A DNA stretch of 64,000 nt from CAMFLJ01 sp965279255 (GCA_965279255.1 OZ257146.1:1302001-1366000), one strand, 5' to 3'. Shown: positions 46,338 to 55,374, counted from the stretch's first letter. Notes: generated from the letters alone by a model not told the origin. Translations and numbers: made by a program.

Positions 46338-48680
46338 TCAGGCGACGGCCAGCCGGCCGTAGAGGGTGGTGCGCTGCTCGAGGGTGCGTCCGAGGGGCTC
46401 GACGAGGGCCCGGAAGTCGTCGGCCTGCATCATCTGGCCGTGGTCGGCACCGGCGGCCCGGCTGATGTTCTCGTCCATCAGGGTGCCGCCGACGTCGTTG
46501 GCGCCGGCCTGCAGGGCCTGCGAGGCACCGGCCCGGCCGAGCTTCACCCACGAGGTCTGGATGTTGTCGATGAGGCCGTGGTAGGCGATGCGGGGCACGG
46601 CGTGCATCAGCAGGACCTCGCGGAAGGTCGGGCCCCGACGGGCCTTCTTCTGGAGGTAGATCGGCGTGGCCATGTGCACGAACGGGAGGGGCACGAACTC
46701 GGTGAAGCCCCCGGTCTCGACCTGCAGGTCGCGGGTGCGCACGATGTGGCGGGCCCAGTGGACCGGCTGCTCGACCGACCCGAACATGATGGTGATGTTC
46801 GAGCGCAGCCCGATGGAGTGGGCGGTGCGGTGGGCCTCGAGCCACTGCTCGGTGTCGATCTTGTCGGGGCAGATGATCGCCCGGATCTCGTCGTCGAGGA
46901 TCTCGGCGGCCGTGCCCGGGAGGGTGCGCAACCCGGCGTCCATGAGGCGCTGGAGGTACATGGCCAGCGGCTCGTCGAGGCGGCGAGCGCCCTCGGTGAC
47001 CTCGAGCGCGGTGAAGCCGTGCACGTGGATGTCGGGGGCGGCCTCCTTCACGGCCCGGGTGACGTCGATGTAGTAGTCGCCGTCGAAGTCGGGGTGGATG
47101 CCGCCCTGCAGGCAGACCTCTGTGGCGCCGAGCTCGGCGGCCTCGCGGGTGCGGTCGGCGATGTCGTCGAGGGTGCGCAGGTAGGGCGTGCCCCGGAGGT
47201 TGAACGACAGCGGGCCCTTGCTGAACCCGCAGAACTTGCACTTGAAGGTGCACACGTTCGTGTAGTTGATGTTGCGGTTGTGGACCCAGGTGACGACGTC
47301 GCCGACCGTGGCCCGGCGCAGCTCGTCGGCGACCTCGGCGACGGCCGCGACCTCGGGGCCCCTGGCCGAGAAGAGGGTGACGATCTCGTCGAGGCCGACC
47401 TGCTGGCCGAGCATCACGCCGTCGAGGACCTCACGCACGGCGCCGCCGGCCTTGCCCGGCGCGGGCACCAGCACGGGCGGGGCCACGTTGGCGCCCGAGT
47501 ACCACTGGGTCGAGCGGGGGCCGATCTGCAGGACCTCGACGCCGTCGTCGACCTGCTCGGGTGACGCCGGGGTGAGGCGCTGCACGAACACCGCACCGGG
47601 GTCGTCGCGGCCGAGGCCTGAGGCGTCGGACCGGTCCATCACCGGGAAGCGCACGGCCGGGTCGAGCCAACGCTCGGGCTCGAGCACGTACTCGGGGTGG
47701 GCGGTGAGGCGAGGGGCGAGGGCCATGCCCCGGGCCTCGGTGGCCTCCCGCAGGATGTCGAGGTCCGGCCAGGGCCGCTCGGGGTTCACGTGGTCGGCGG
47801 TGACGGGGGAGACGCCGCCCCAGTCGTCGATGCCGGCGTCGAGCAGGATGCCGAAGTCGTCAGAGAGGTTCGGCGGGGCCTGGAGGTGGATCTCCGGCGG
47901 GAGGATGATGCGGGCCAGGGCGATGGCCTCGAGGTAGTCGTCCTGCGGGCAGGCCGGCTCGTTGTGCATCGCGGTGCCGGGCTTCGGCAGGAAGTTCTGA
48001 ACGATGACCTCCTGCACGTGGCCGTGGCGCCGGTGCGACTCGGCGATCGCCTCCAGGGCGGCGATGCGGTCGGCACGGTCTTCGCCGATGCCGACGAGGA
48101 TGCCGGTGGTGAAGGGGATGGCCAGCTCGCCCGCGGCCTCGAGGGTGGCGAGGCGGCGTTCGGGGGTCTTGTCTGGTGCGCCGCGGTGGCACGGGAGGTC
48201 GCCCCGCAGCGTCTCGATCATCATCCCCTGCGAGGGAGACACGGTTCGGAGGCGGGCGAGGTCGTCGACCGACAGGGCCCCGGCGTTGGCGTGGGGCAAC
48301 ATGCCGGTCTCGTCGAGCACGAGCTGGCACATGGCCACGAGGTAGTCGACGGTGCTCGTGTAGCCGTTGTCGGCCAGCCACTCGGCGGCGACGGGGTAAC
48401 GCTCCTCGGGGGCCTCGCCGAGGGTGAACAGGGCCTCGTGGCAGCCGACGCGGGCGCCGGCCCGGGCCAGGGCGCCGACCTGCGCGGGGGTGAGGAACGG
48501 GGCGTCGAGGCGGGCCGGCGGTTGAGCGAAGGTGCAGTACCCGCACTTGTCGCGGCACAGCATCGTCAGCGGGATGAAGACCTTTGGCGAGTAGGTCACC
48601 GTGGTGCCGTGGGCGGCGTCACGGATCGCCCGCGCCTCGGTCATCAGGGAGTCGAGCGAACCATCCAGGGGCAACGACAT
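46338..48680 (-). CDS. fbiC: 7,8-didemethyl-8-hydroxy-5-deazariboflavin (FO) synthase FbiC
   Basis: The protein has 780 residues, a fusion of CofG and CofH. It makes FO, the F420 chromophore, from tyrosine and the flavin precursor 5-amino-6-ribitylaminouracil. Each half is a radical-SAM domain: the first with Cys42, Cys46 and Cys49 (CRDKCGYC), the second with CTFKCKFC near residue 475. It is shorter than some mycobacterial forms because it lacks their N-terminal extension. The ATG follows a TAACGT -10-like element by 6 nt with no Shine-Dalgarno. It implies F420-dependent enzymes in this organism. Confidence 0.96.
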   Translation of the reverse strand: MSLPLDGSLDSLMTEARAIRDAAHGTTVTYSPKVFIPLTMLCRDKCGYCTFAQPPARLDAPFLTPAQVGALARAGARVGCHEALFTLGEAPEERYPVAAEWLADNGYTSTVDYLVAMCQLVLDETGMLPHANAGALSVDDLARLRTVSPSQGMMIETLRGDLPCHRGAPDKTPERRLATLEAAGELAIPFTTGILVGIGEDRADRIAALEAIAESHRRHGHVQEVIVQNFLPKPGTAMHNEPACPQDDYLEAIALARIILPPEIHLQAPPNLSDDFGILLDAGIDDWGGVSPVTADHVNPERPWPDLDILREATEARGMALAPRLTAHPEYVLEPERWLDPAVRFPVMDRSDASGLGRDDPGAVFVQRLTPASPEQVDDGVEVLQIGPRSTQWYSGANVAPPVLVPAPGKAGGAVREVLDGVMLGQQVGLDEIVTLFSARGPEVAAVAEVADELRRATVGDVVTWVHNRNINYTNVCTFKCKFCGFSKGPLSFNLRGTPYLRTLDDIADRTREAAELGATEVCLQGGIHPDFDGDYYIDVTRAVKEAAPDIHVHGFTALEVTEGARRLDEPLAMYLQRLMDAGLRTLPGTAAEILDDEIRAIICPDKIDTEQWLEAHRTAHSIGLRSNITIMFGSVEQPVHWARHIVRTRDLQVETGGFTEFVPLPFVHMATPIYLQKKARRGPTFREVLLMHAVPRIAYHGLIDNIQTSWVKLGRAGASQALQAGANDVGGTLMDENISRAAGADHGQMMQADDFRALVEPLGRTLEQRTTLYGRLAVA

Positions 48681-48686
48681 GCGGGC

Positions 48687-48692
48687 ACGTTA
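48687..48692 (-). promoter_or_regulatory. -10-like element, leaderless start of fbiC
   Basis: TAACGT on the minus strand ends 6 nt before the ATG at 48680; no Shine-Dalgarno is present. Confidence 0.5.
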
Positions 48693-48794
48693 CCGGGCCT
48701 GCGCCCGGTCCCTCGCCGTGATGAGATGGGATTCTCCGGCGCATCATCGGCCGGCCGCGGAACGTTCACCGCACCAACCACTGGGGGACAAGTC

Positions 48795-49886
48795 ATGCGC
48801 GCAGCACTGCTGGAAGAGGGCGGACAGCCGCTCGTCGTCGTCGACGACGTCGAGATCGCCGCCCCGGGCCCGGGCCAGGTCCGCGTCAAGGTCGCCCACT
48901 GCGGCCTGTGCCACAGCGACCTCACCATGATCACCTCGGGTGCGATCGTGCCGGTCGTGCTCGGCCACGAGGCTGCCGGCGTGGTCACCGACGTCGGGGT
49001 GGGGGTCACGAGCCTCGTCCCCGGCGACAAGGTGCTGCTGGCGCCCCTGGCGGCCTGCGGCCACTGCTACTGGTGCGTGCGGGGCGAGGTGTCGATCTGC
49101 GAGTCAGCGATGATCGGCCTGGCGGGCATCTTCCCCGACGGCACCACGCCGCTCTCGCGGGCCGGTGCCGCCGTCTACCGCGGGGTCGGGGTGGGGGGCT
49201 TCGGCGACTACGTCGTCACCGCCGAGTCCGGCGCGGTGAAGCTCGACCCGGATGTGCCCCTCGAGGTGGCCGCCGTGATCGGTTGCGCGGTGCAGACCGG
49301 GGTGGGCGCGGTGCTCAACACCGCCAAGGTCGAGGAGGGCGCCACCGTGCTCGTCATGGGCCTCGGCGGCGTCGGCATCTCGGTGGTGCAGGGCGCCCGG
49401 CTGGCGGGCGCCTCACGCGTGATCGTCAGCGACCCCTTCGCCGAGCGCCGGGGGCTCGCGGCGGGCTTCGGTGCCACCGACGCCCTCGACCCCACCGAGG
49501 TCGACGTGGTCGCCGCGTGCCAGGAGCTGACCCGCGGCATCGGCGTCGACTACGCCTTCGACGCGGCCGGCCACCCGGACCTGCTGGGTGTCGGCCTGGC
49601 CGCGACCCGACGCGGTGGCACCACCGTCGGGGTCGGTGTGAGCGGCGGGGCCCAGGACCTCACCATCTCCGCCGCCGGCCACGTGATGGGCGAGAAGAAG
49701 CTGCTCGGCTGCGTGTTCGGCTCGGCCAACCCGCACCGCGAGGTGCCCCGTCTGCTGTCGCTGTGGCAGCAGGGCCGCCTCGACCTCGAGGGCATGATCT
49801 CGTTCCGCCGCCCGCTCGACGAGATCAACGACGGCTTCGACGACATGAAGGCGGGCAAGGGCATCCGCACCGTCCTCGACCTCTGA
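48795..49886 (+). CDS. Zinc-dependent alcohol dehydrogenase (MDR, class III-like)
   Basis: The protein has 363 residues. Catalytic zinc ligands are in CGLCHSD and GHEAAG; structural-zinc cysteines are in CGHCYWCVRGEVSIC. The Rossmann motif is VMGLGGVGIS (~residue 185-194), followed by a DP pair that may select NAD. It oxidises an alcohol or related substrate with NAD(P). GGGGGA lies 6 nt before the ATG. The downstream spacer carries two palindromic repeats. The physiological substrate is unknown. Confidence 0.88.
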   Translation: MRAALLEEGGQPLVVVDDVEIAAPGPGQVRVKVAHCGLCHSDLTMITSGAIVPVVLGHEAAGVVTDVGVGVTSLVPGDKVLLAPLAACGHCYWCVRGEVSICESAMIGLAGIFPDGTTPLSRAGAAVYRGVGVGGFGDYVVTAESGAVKLDPDVPLEVAAVIGCAVQTGVGAVLNTAKVEEGATVLVMGLGGVGISVVQGARLAGASRVIVSDPFAERRGLAAGFGATDALDPTEVDVVAACQELTRGIGVDYAFDAAGHPDLLGVGLAATRRGGTTVGVGVSGGAQDLTISAAGHVMGEKKLLGCVFGSANPHREVPRLLSLWQQGRLDLEGMISFRRPLDEINDGFDDMKAGKGIRTVLDL

Positions 49887-49893
49887 CCGATCC

Positions 49894-49942
49894 GAAAGGT
49901 GGCTCACCTGGTACAGCCCGCCGAAGCACGTGAGCCACCTTC
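49894..49942. repeat. Palindromic intergenic repeat, copy 2
   Basis: The left arm GAAAGGTGGCTCACCT is identical to copies 1 and 3. The right arm is the true complement at the GCCACC position but has one mismatch and lacks one T. It lies 8 bp after the stop of the dehydrogenase gene. Confidence 0.82.
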
Positions 49943-49954
49943 GATCGCGATGAC

Positions 49955-50004
49955 GAAAGGTGGCTCACCTCGTCCGGCCCGCCGAAGCAGGTGAGCCAGC
50001 TTTC
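49955..50004. repeat. Palindromic intergenic repeat, copy 3
   Basis: It is 46/50 identical to copy 1, with all differences in the central loop. It is spaced 12 bp from copy 2 in the same orientation. It ends 9 bp before the pgl stop, so the pair fills the convergent spacer. Confidence 0.85.
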
Positions 50005-50013
50005 GGGGAGGGG

Positions 50014-50682
50014 CTACTCGCCGAGGGCGGCGTGGTCGACGAGCCAGACCACCCGCTCGGCGTCGACGAGGCTGGCTGGAGCGGTGGGGTCGTCGGCGCG
50101 GACACGGGCCAGGGCCTCGGCCTTGGCCTCGCCCTCGACGGTGACGACCACCAGCCGGGCGCGGGCGATGCCCTCGTAGGTGAGGGTCATCCGCGGGTGC
50201 GGGTTGTGGCCGAGGGGGTCGTCGTTGACCACGACGAGGCGACCGGGGCCCGTGTCGAGGGCCGCGCTCTGCGGGAACAGCGACGCCGTGTGCCCGTCGG
50301 GCCCGAGGCCGAGGTGCACGAGGTCGAACCGTCCGAGCTCACCGAGGCGCAGCTGGTAGGCGTCGGCGCCCTCGTCGCAGCGCATGGGGTAGGTGGCATT
50401 GGCGGCACCGACGCGGTCGAGGAGGGCCTCACGGGCGAGCCGGTAGTTCGAGTCGGGGTCGTCGAGGGGGACGCAGCGCTCGTCACCCCAGTAGACGTCG
50501 ACCTTCCACCAGTCGATGGCGTCGCCGGCGTCGGCGGCCAGCTGCTCGTAGCAACGGCGGGCGGTGCCTCCCCCGGAGAGCGCGATGGCGAAGCCGTCGT
50601 TGGGCCGGCCGCGGTAGGCCTCGACCACCGTGGTGGCGAAGGCCGCCGCCACGTCGTCGACGACGACGATGTCGCCGTTCAT
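50014..50682 (-). CDS. pgl: 6-phosphogluconolactonase
   Basis: The protein has 222 residues. It hydrolyses 6-phosphogluconolactone in the oxidative pentose-phosphate pathway. ALSGGGTARRCYEQL (~33-47) binds phosphate, VYWGDERCVPLDDPDSNY is the family signature, and LGLGPDGHTASLFP carries the catalytic His. The ATG overlaps the tal stop (ATGA). It is the last gene of the tkt-tal-pgl unit. Its usual neighbours zwf and opcA are absent. Confidence 0.94.
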   Translation of the reverse strand: MNGDIVVVDDVAAAFATTVVEAYRGRPNDGFAIALSGGGTARRCYEQLAADAGDAIDWWKVDVYWGDERCVPLDDPDSNYRLAREALLDRVGAANATYPMRCDEGADAYQLRLGELGRFDLVHLGLGPDGHTASLFPQSAALDTGPGRLVVVNDDPLGHNPHPRMTLTYEGIARARLVVVTVEGEAKAEALARVRADDPTAPASLVDAERVVWLVDHAALGE

Positions 50683-51770
50683 GCCAGGTCGGCGGCCTTG
50701 GCCGAGAGCGACTCGAGGAGGTCGTCGAAGGACTTCGAGAAGGAGGCGACGCCCTCGTCCTCGAGGGTCGCGGTGACGTCGGCGAGGTCGACCCCGACGG
50801 CCGCGAAGGCGTCGAGCACGGCGTGGGCTCCGGCGAAGTCGGCGTCGACCGTGCGGGCCAGCGTGCCGGTGGCGTCGAAGTCGTCGAGGGTGGCCTCCGG
50901 CATGGTGTTCACCGTGTCGGGGCCGATGAGGGTGTCGACGTAGAGCGTCTTCGGGTACGACGGGTTCTTGGTCGAGGTCGAGGCCCAGAGCGGCCGCTGC
51001 ACCCGGGCGCCGCGGGCGGCGAGGGCCTCCCAGCGGGGGCCGGAAAAGGTCTCGAGGAACGCCTCGTAGGCGACCTGGGCGTTGGCCACGGCCACCTTGC
51101 CCTTGAGGTCGGCGGCCTCGGGGGTGCCGATGGCGTCGAGGCGCTTGTCGGCCTCGGAGTCGACCCGGCTGACGAAGAACGACGCCACCGACGACACCTT
51201 CGAGAGATCGCCGGTGTTGGCCTCGAGCCCGGTGATGTAGGCCTCCATGACCTCGCGGTAGCGGTCGACCGAGAACAGCAGGGTGACGTTGACGCTGTTG
51301 CCCTCGGCGATCATCGCCTGGATGGCGGGAAGGCCCTCGGCGGTGCCGGGGATCTTCACGTACAGGTTCGGCTCGTCGATCAGGTCGTGGAGGTGACGGG
51401 CCGCCGCTGCGGTGCCGTCGGTGTCGCGGGCGAGCAGCGGCGAGACCTCGATCGACACGTAGCCGTCGACGCCGTCGCTGGCGTCGTGGACGGGGCGGAG
51501 CACCGCGAGGGTGTCGCGGATGTCCTGGACCACGAGCTCCCAGTAGCTGTCGAGCACCGAGGTGCCCTGCTTCAGCAGACTGGTGAACTGCTCGTCGTAG
51601 GCGTCGCCACCCGAGATCGCCTTCTGGAAGATGGTGGGGTTCGAGGTCACGCCGCGGACGCCGCGGTCGACCCAGCCCTTCATGGTGCCGTCCTGGATCC
51701 AGTCTCGGCGGACGTTGTCGAGCCACGGGCTCTGGCCCTGCTGGTCGTAGAGGTCGGTCAAACGGCTCAT
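50679..51770 (-). CDS. tal: Transaldolase
   Basis: The protein has 363 residues, the length of the actinobacterial type. It moves a dihydroxyacetone unit between sugar phosphates. GVTSNPTIFQKAI near residue 40 is the family signature, and the Schiff-base Lys is in NLYVKIPGT (~residue 140). STSTKNP is also conserved. GGAGCG is 5 nt upstream of the ATG. It lies 46 bp after tkt. Confidence 0.95.
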   Translation of the reverse strand: MSRLTDLYDQQGQSPWLDNVRRDWIQDGTMKGWVDRGVRGVTSNPTIFQKAISGGDAYDEQFTSLLKQGTSVLDSYWELVVQDIRDTLAVLRPVHDASDGVDGYVSIEVSPLLARDTDGTAAAARHLHDLIDEPNLYVKIPGTAEGLPAIQAMIAEGNSVNVTLLFSVDRYREVMEAYITGLEANTGDLSKVSSVASFFVSRVDSEADKRLDAIGTPEAADLKGKVAVANAQVAYEAFLETFSGPRWEALAARGARVQRPLWASTSTKNPSYPKTLYVDTLIGPDTVNTMPEATLDDFDATGTLARTVDADFAGAHAVLDAFAAVGVDLADVTATLEDEGVASFSKSFDDLLESLSAKAADLA

Positions 51771-51816
51771 CGGGCGCTCCGGAACGGTGGTCGGACTGGT
51801 GACGGGACGGGGTGGC

Positions 51817-53781
51817 TCAGCGGGCGGCGAGCAGCGCTCGGGCGTGCTCGACGACGTTGGCCGGGGTGATGCCGAACTTCTCCATCAGCACCCCGCCGGG
51901 GGCGCTGGCACCGAAGTGGTCGATGCCGATGCTGGCATCGGCGTACAGCGACCACCCGAAGGTCGTGCCGGCCTCGATCGAGACCCGGGGGACGTCGACG
52001 CCCATGACCGACACCTGGTAGGCGTCGTCCTGGGCGGCGAAGAGGTCCCAGCTGGGCATGGAGACCACCCGGGCGGCGACGCCCTCGGCGGCGAGGGTCT
52101 CGGCCGCGGCCACGCAGTGCTGGACCTCGGAGCCGGTGCCGATGAGCACGATGTCGGGGTCGCCGTCGGTGGCGCCCAGCACGTAGGCGCCCTTGGCGAC
52201 GCCCTCGTTGCCGGCCGTGCCCTCGAGCACGGGCACGTTCTGACGGCTGAGGATCAGGGCGGTCGGCCCGTCGAGCTCGACGGCGAGGCGCCAGGCGGTG
52301 GCGGTCTCGTTGGCGTCGGCCGGGCGGATGATGCGCAGGCCGGGCATCGCCCGCAGCGACTGGAGCTGCTCGATGGGCTGGTGGGTGGGCCCGTCCTCGC
52401 CGACGCCGACGGAGTCGTGGGTCCACGAGTAGATGACGTGGAGCCCGGAGAGGGCGGCGAGGCGGACGGCCGGGCGCATGTAGTCGGAGAAGACGAAGAA
52501 CGTGCCGCCGAAGGGAAGCACGCCCCCATGGGCGGCGACGCCGTTCATGACCGACCCCATGCCGTGCTCGCGCACGCCCCAGTGGATCTGGCGGGCCTTG
52601 CGGTCGGAGACGGAGAAGGGGGTGGCGCCCTCGATCTCGGTGCCGGTGTTGCCGGTGAGGTCGGCACCGCCGCCGATGAGGCCGGGCACGTTCGGCAGGA
52701 GGGCGTTGAGGGACTTCTTGCCGGCGTTGCGGGTGGCCACGGACTCGCCGGGCTCCCACGTCGGGAGGGAGTCCTGCCAGCCGGGCAGCCCGGTGCCGGC
52801 CAGCGCGGCGTCGAGGGCCTCGCGGTCCTCGGTCCAGCCGGCGTGGAGCGCCTCCCAGGCCTCGCGGGCCTCACGGCCGCGGACGCCGGCGGCGTGCATG
52901 TGCTCGACGACGTCCTCGGGCACCCAGAAGGGCTCGTCCGGGATGCCCATGACCGCCTTGGTGGCGGCGATCTCCTCGGCGCCGAAGGGGTTGCCGTGGG
53001 CGTGCGGGCTGTCGGTGTACTTGGGCGACGGGTAGCCGATGTGGCTGCGCAGCACGATCATCGACGGGCGGTCGTCGACGTCCTTGGCCCGCCGGATGGC
53101 GGCTTCGAGGGCATCGACGTCCTCGCCGATCTCGCCCACGTTCTCGACGTGCCAGCCGTAGGCCTCGAAGCGCTTGGGGGCGTCGTCGGAGAGGGCCAGC
53201 TCGGTCGGGCCGTCGATCGAGATGTGGTTGTCGTCGTAGATCACGACGAGCTTGCCGAGGCCGAGGTGGCCGGCGAGCGAGGCGGCCTCGTGGCTGACGC
53301 CCTCCTGGAGGTCGCCGTCGCCGCAGAAGGCGTAGGTGTGGTGGTCGAACAGCACGGGGCCGAACCGGGCGCGCAGCCAGTGCTCGGCGAGCGCCATGCC
53401 GACGGCGTTGGCGATGCCCTGGCCGAGCGGGCCCGTGGTGACCTCGATGCCGTCGGTGTGGTGGACCTCGGGGTGGCCCGGGGTGAGCGAGCCCCACTGC
53501 CGGAACTCCTCGAGGTCGTCGAGGGTGAGGCCGTACCCGGTGAGGTAGAGCATCGAGTACTGGAGGACCGATGCGTGGCCGATCGACAGCACGAAGCGGT
53601 CGCGGTTGGGCCAGTGCGGCGCCGACGCGTCGTACCGCATGATGCGGGTCCAGAGCGTGTAGGCCAGGGGGGCGAGCGCCATCGCGGTGCCCGGGTGGCC
53701 GGAGTTGGCCTTCTGGGGCATGTCCATGGCCAGGCCACGGATGACGTCGATGGTGCGGGTCTCGAGCTGCCGGTCGGTCAC
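51817..53781 (-). CDS. tkt: Transketolase
   Basis: The protein has 654 residues and a GTG start. It transfers two-carbon units using thiamine diphosphate. The TPP motif is GDGDLQEGVSHEAA ... YDDNHISIDG (~154-192). The pyrimidine-domain Glu/His and the H-S-G-H-P-G region (KANSGHPGTAMALAPL, ~residue 25) are present. The start overlaps the FIST gene stop (GTGA). A TAAGGT hexamer 7 nt upstream, inside the FIST gene, may give a separate leaderless transcript. Confidence 0.96.
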   Translation of the reverse strand: MTDRQLETRTIDVIRGLAMDMPQKANSGHPGTAMALAPLAYTLWTRIMRYDASAPHWPNRDRFVLSIGHASVLQYSMLYLTGYGLTLDDLEEFRQWGSLTPGHPEVHHTDGIEVTTGPLGQGIANAVGMALAEHWLRARFGPVLFDHHTYAFCGDGDLQEGVSHEAASLAGHLGLGKLVVIYDDNHISIDGPTELALSDDAPKRFEAYGWHVENVGEIGEDVDALEAAIRRAKDVDDRPSMIVLRSHIGYPSPKYTDSPHAHGNPFGAEEIAATKAVMGIPDEPFWVPEDVVEHMHAAGVRGREAREAWEALHAGWTEDREALDAALAGTGLPGWQDSLPTWEPGESVATRNAGKKSLNALLPNVPGLIGGGADLTGNTGTEIEGATPFSVSDRKARQIHWGVREHGMGSVMNGVAAHGGVLPFGGTFFVFSDYMRPAVRLAALSGLHVIYSWTHDSVGVGEDGPTHQPIEQLQSLRAMPGLRIIRPADANETATAWRLAVELDGPTALILSRQNVPVLEGTAGNEGVAKGAYVLGATDGDPDIVLIGTGSEVQHCVAAAETLAAEGVAARVVSMPSWDLFAAQDDAYQVSVMGVDVPRVSIEAGTTFGWSLYADASIGIDHFGASAPGGVLMEKFGITPANVVEHARALLAAR

Positions 53782-54938
53782 GTCGGGAACCTTACAGAAG
53801 GGTGCGGATGGAAGATCACGGTCACGGCGGTGAACCCGTGGAGGAACGAGCGCCCACCCACCGGGCCGATCTCACCGGCGCAGAACATGCCCGCGACCGC
53901 GGTGGTACCTACGGACTCGGCGACGACCGCGGCGTCGTGGTGCGGCTCGCCGAACAGGTTCATGCCTCTGCCGTTGCAGGTGAAGACCAGGGCGGCCTCG
54001 CCGTCGTGGCCGTCGAGCAGCAGGCGCAGGTCGGCGTCGGCGGAGACGGCGTCGCGCACGTGGAGCTGCACGGTGGCGCCGACCTCGATCTCGTCGCCCA
54101 CGGCCACGGCGCCGTTGTCCTTGTCGGCGCCGAGCACGTTGCGCACCAGGAAGTCGCCCCGGTCGAAGTCGAGCTTGTGGTCGTCGACGACCCGTCCCAT
54201 GTGGAGCCCGTTTGCTGCAGCGGCCCGCTCGGCCTCGTCGAGGTCGCGGATGGTCTCCTGCACCCGTTCGAGGGCCGGCCGGCCGGCCAGCTCGATGAGC
54301 ATGTTCCGCTCGGAGCGGGTGACGGTGAAGGGCTGGCCGACCGGGCCGCAGCCCTGGCTCACGACGACCTCGACGGGCACGTCACGGCCGAGGAGCACCA
54401 TCACCGCCCCGCGGTCGTGGAGGGCGCCGTCGAGCACCAGCCGGTTGGCCCCGGGCTGGAACCCGGCGGAGGCCAGGCCGCCGACGACGGTCAGGTCGGG
54501 GTGGCCCGCGGCCAGCGCGTCGAGGACGGCGTCGACCGGGAAGCTGGCGGTGTCGGCGAGGATCAGGGCGGTGCCCGCGGCCTCGAGGTCGGCGCCGTCG
54601 ACCCCGACGAGCCTCGGCCCGTCGGGGCCGTCGACGACCTCGACGTGGTGGGCCGACACGGCTCCGGTGGTGCCGGCCCACAGGGCCACACCCGGGGTGC
54701 CCTCCACCTCCTCGCGGCCACCCAGCACCGACACGGCGGTGGCGCCCACGAGGCAGCCGGGGCTCAGCAGCCGGGCCACGGTCGCGGCGATGTCCTCCAG
54801 GACGCCGACGTGGGGGCCGGTGACGAAGAGGACCGCCAGGTCCGGGGCCTCCGGGAGCTTCTCGAGGATGTCGCCGACGACCTCACCGGTGGCGTGGGTG
54901 GCGAGGGGGTGCTCCGAGACGGCGGCGGCGAACGGCAC
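53778..54938 (-). CDS. FIST-domain sensory protein
   Basis: The protein has 386 residues from a GTG at 54938. An N-terminal FIST domain (~30-200, with GPHVGVLEDI, LVGATAVSVLGG) is followed by FIST-C (~210-385: LVRNVLGADKDNGAVAVGDEI, FTCNGRGMNLFGEPHHDAA, GGRSFLHGFTAV). FIST proteins are thought to bind small ligands such as amino acids and usually join signalling domains; here there is no output domain. It overlaps tkt by 4 bp, and the 128-residue gene precedes it by 1 bp. Confidence 0.82.
   Translation of the reverse strand: MPFAAAVSEHPLATHATGEVVGDILEKLPEAPDLAVLFVTGPHVGVLEDIAATVARLLSPGCLVGATAVSVLGGREEVEGTPGVALWAGTTGAVSAHHVEVVDGPDGPRLVGVDGADLEAAGTALILADTASFPVDAVLDALAAGHPDLTVVGGLASAGFQPGANRLVLDGALHDRGAVMVLLGRDVPVEVVVSQGCGPVGQPFTVTRSERNMLIELAGRPALERVQETIRDLDEAERAAAANGLHMGRVVDDHKLDFDRGDFLVRNVLGADKDNGAVAVGDEIEVGATVQLHVRDAVSADADLRLLLDGHDGEAALVFTCNGRGMNLFGEPHHDAAVVAESVGTTAVAGMFCAGEIGPVGGRSFLHGFTAVTVIFHPHPSVRFPT
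53789..53794 (-). promoter_or_regulatory. Possible -10 element for tkt inside FIST gene
   Basis: TAAGGT on the minus strand ends 7 nt before the tkt GTG, within FIST coding sequence. The geometry matches the leaderless set, but translational coupling to FIST is an alternative. Confidence 0.35.
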
Positions 54939-54939
54939 G

Positions 54940-55326
54940 TCAGCCGACGGGAGGCAGGAGGGTGTACGGCACCACGACCACGGGGCCGAGGTCGACGCGG
55001 CAGTGCGCCTCGACCGTGCCGTAGTCGTCGAAGGTGAGCTCGGCCCGCACCAGGCGGTAGTTGAACTTGCCGGGCTCGACCTGCAGGGGCTGCACGTTGC
55101 GGGCCACCTGCTCGTCACCCCGCTTGTAGATGACCTCGAGGGCCCCGTTGCTCTTGCCGTCGGGTGGGCAGTGCACGATCACGCAGAGGTGGGGCTCGAC
55201 GGTGACGGGCACCGCACTCGGGGCCGCAGCGGAGAACTGGACCCCCGTGAGGTCGATGCGGGTCGAGGGGCCCTCGACCTGGCGGAGGTCGATGCCCTCG
55301 ATGAACAGGGCTGCGAGGATGTCCAT
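54940..55326 (-). CDS. Beta-rich hypothetical protein
   Basis: The protein has 128 residues from the ATG at 55326. It starts with MDILAALFIEGIDLRQ and continues as alternating strands (EPHLCVIVHCPPD, GALEVIYKRGDEQVARN, RAELTFDDYGTVEAHC), like a small Ig- or C2-like sandwich. No signal peptide or family could be assigned. A TACGTT hexamer lies 8 nt upstream with no Shine-Dalgarno. It is co-directional with FIST and tkt and divergent from the TetR gene. Confidence 0.65.
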   Translation of the reverse strand: MDILAALFIEGIDLRQVEGPSTRIDLTGVQFSAAAPSAVPVTVEPHLCVIVHCPPDGKSNGALEVIYKRGDEQVARNVQPLQVEPGKFNYRLVRAELTFDDYGTVEAHCRVDLGPVVVVPYTLLPPVG

Positions 55327-55334
55327 GGCCAGGC

Positions 55335-55340
55335 AACGTA
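55335..55340 (-). promoter_or_regulatory. -10-like element, leaderless start of 54940-55326 gene
   Basis: TACGTT on the minus strand ends 8 nt before the ATG at 55326. A TACCGGTA palindrome at 55339-55346 overlaps it and could bind the divergently coded TetR protein. Confidence 0.45.
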
Positions 55341-55374
55341 CCGGTATTCACCGTCGCTGCGGGAGGTCGGCCGC

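Noticed and set aside
46149..47564. Long plus-strand frames antisense to the LOG and fbiC genes
   Set aside because: The composition is shadow-like (repetitive Val/Gly/Asp/Arg) with no motif, while the minus-strand genes are unambiguous.
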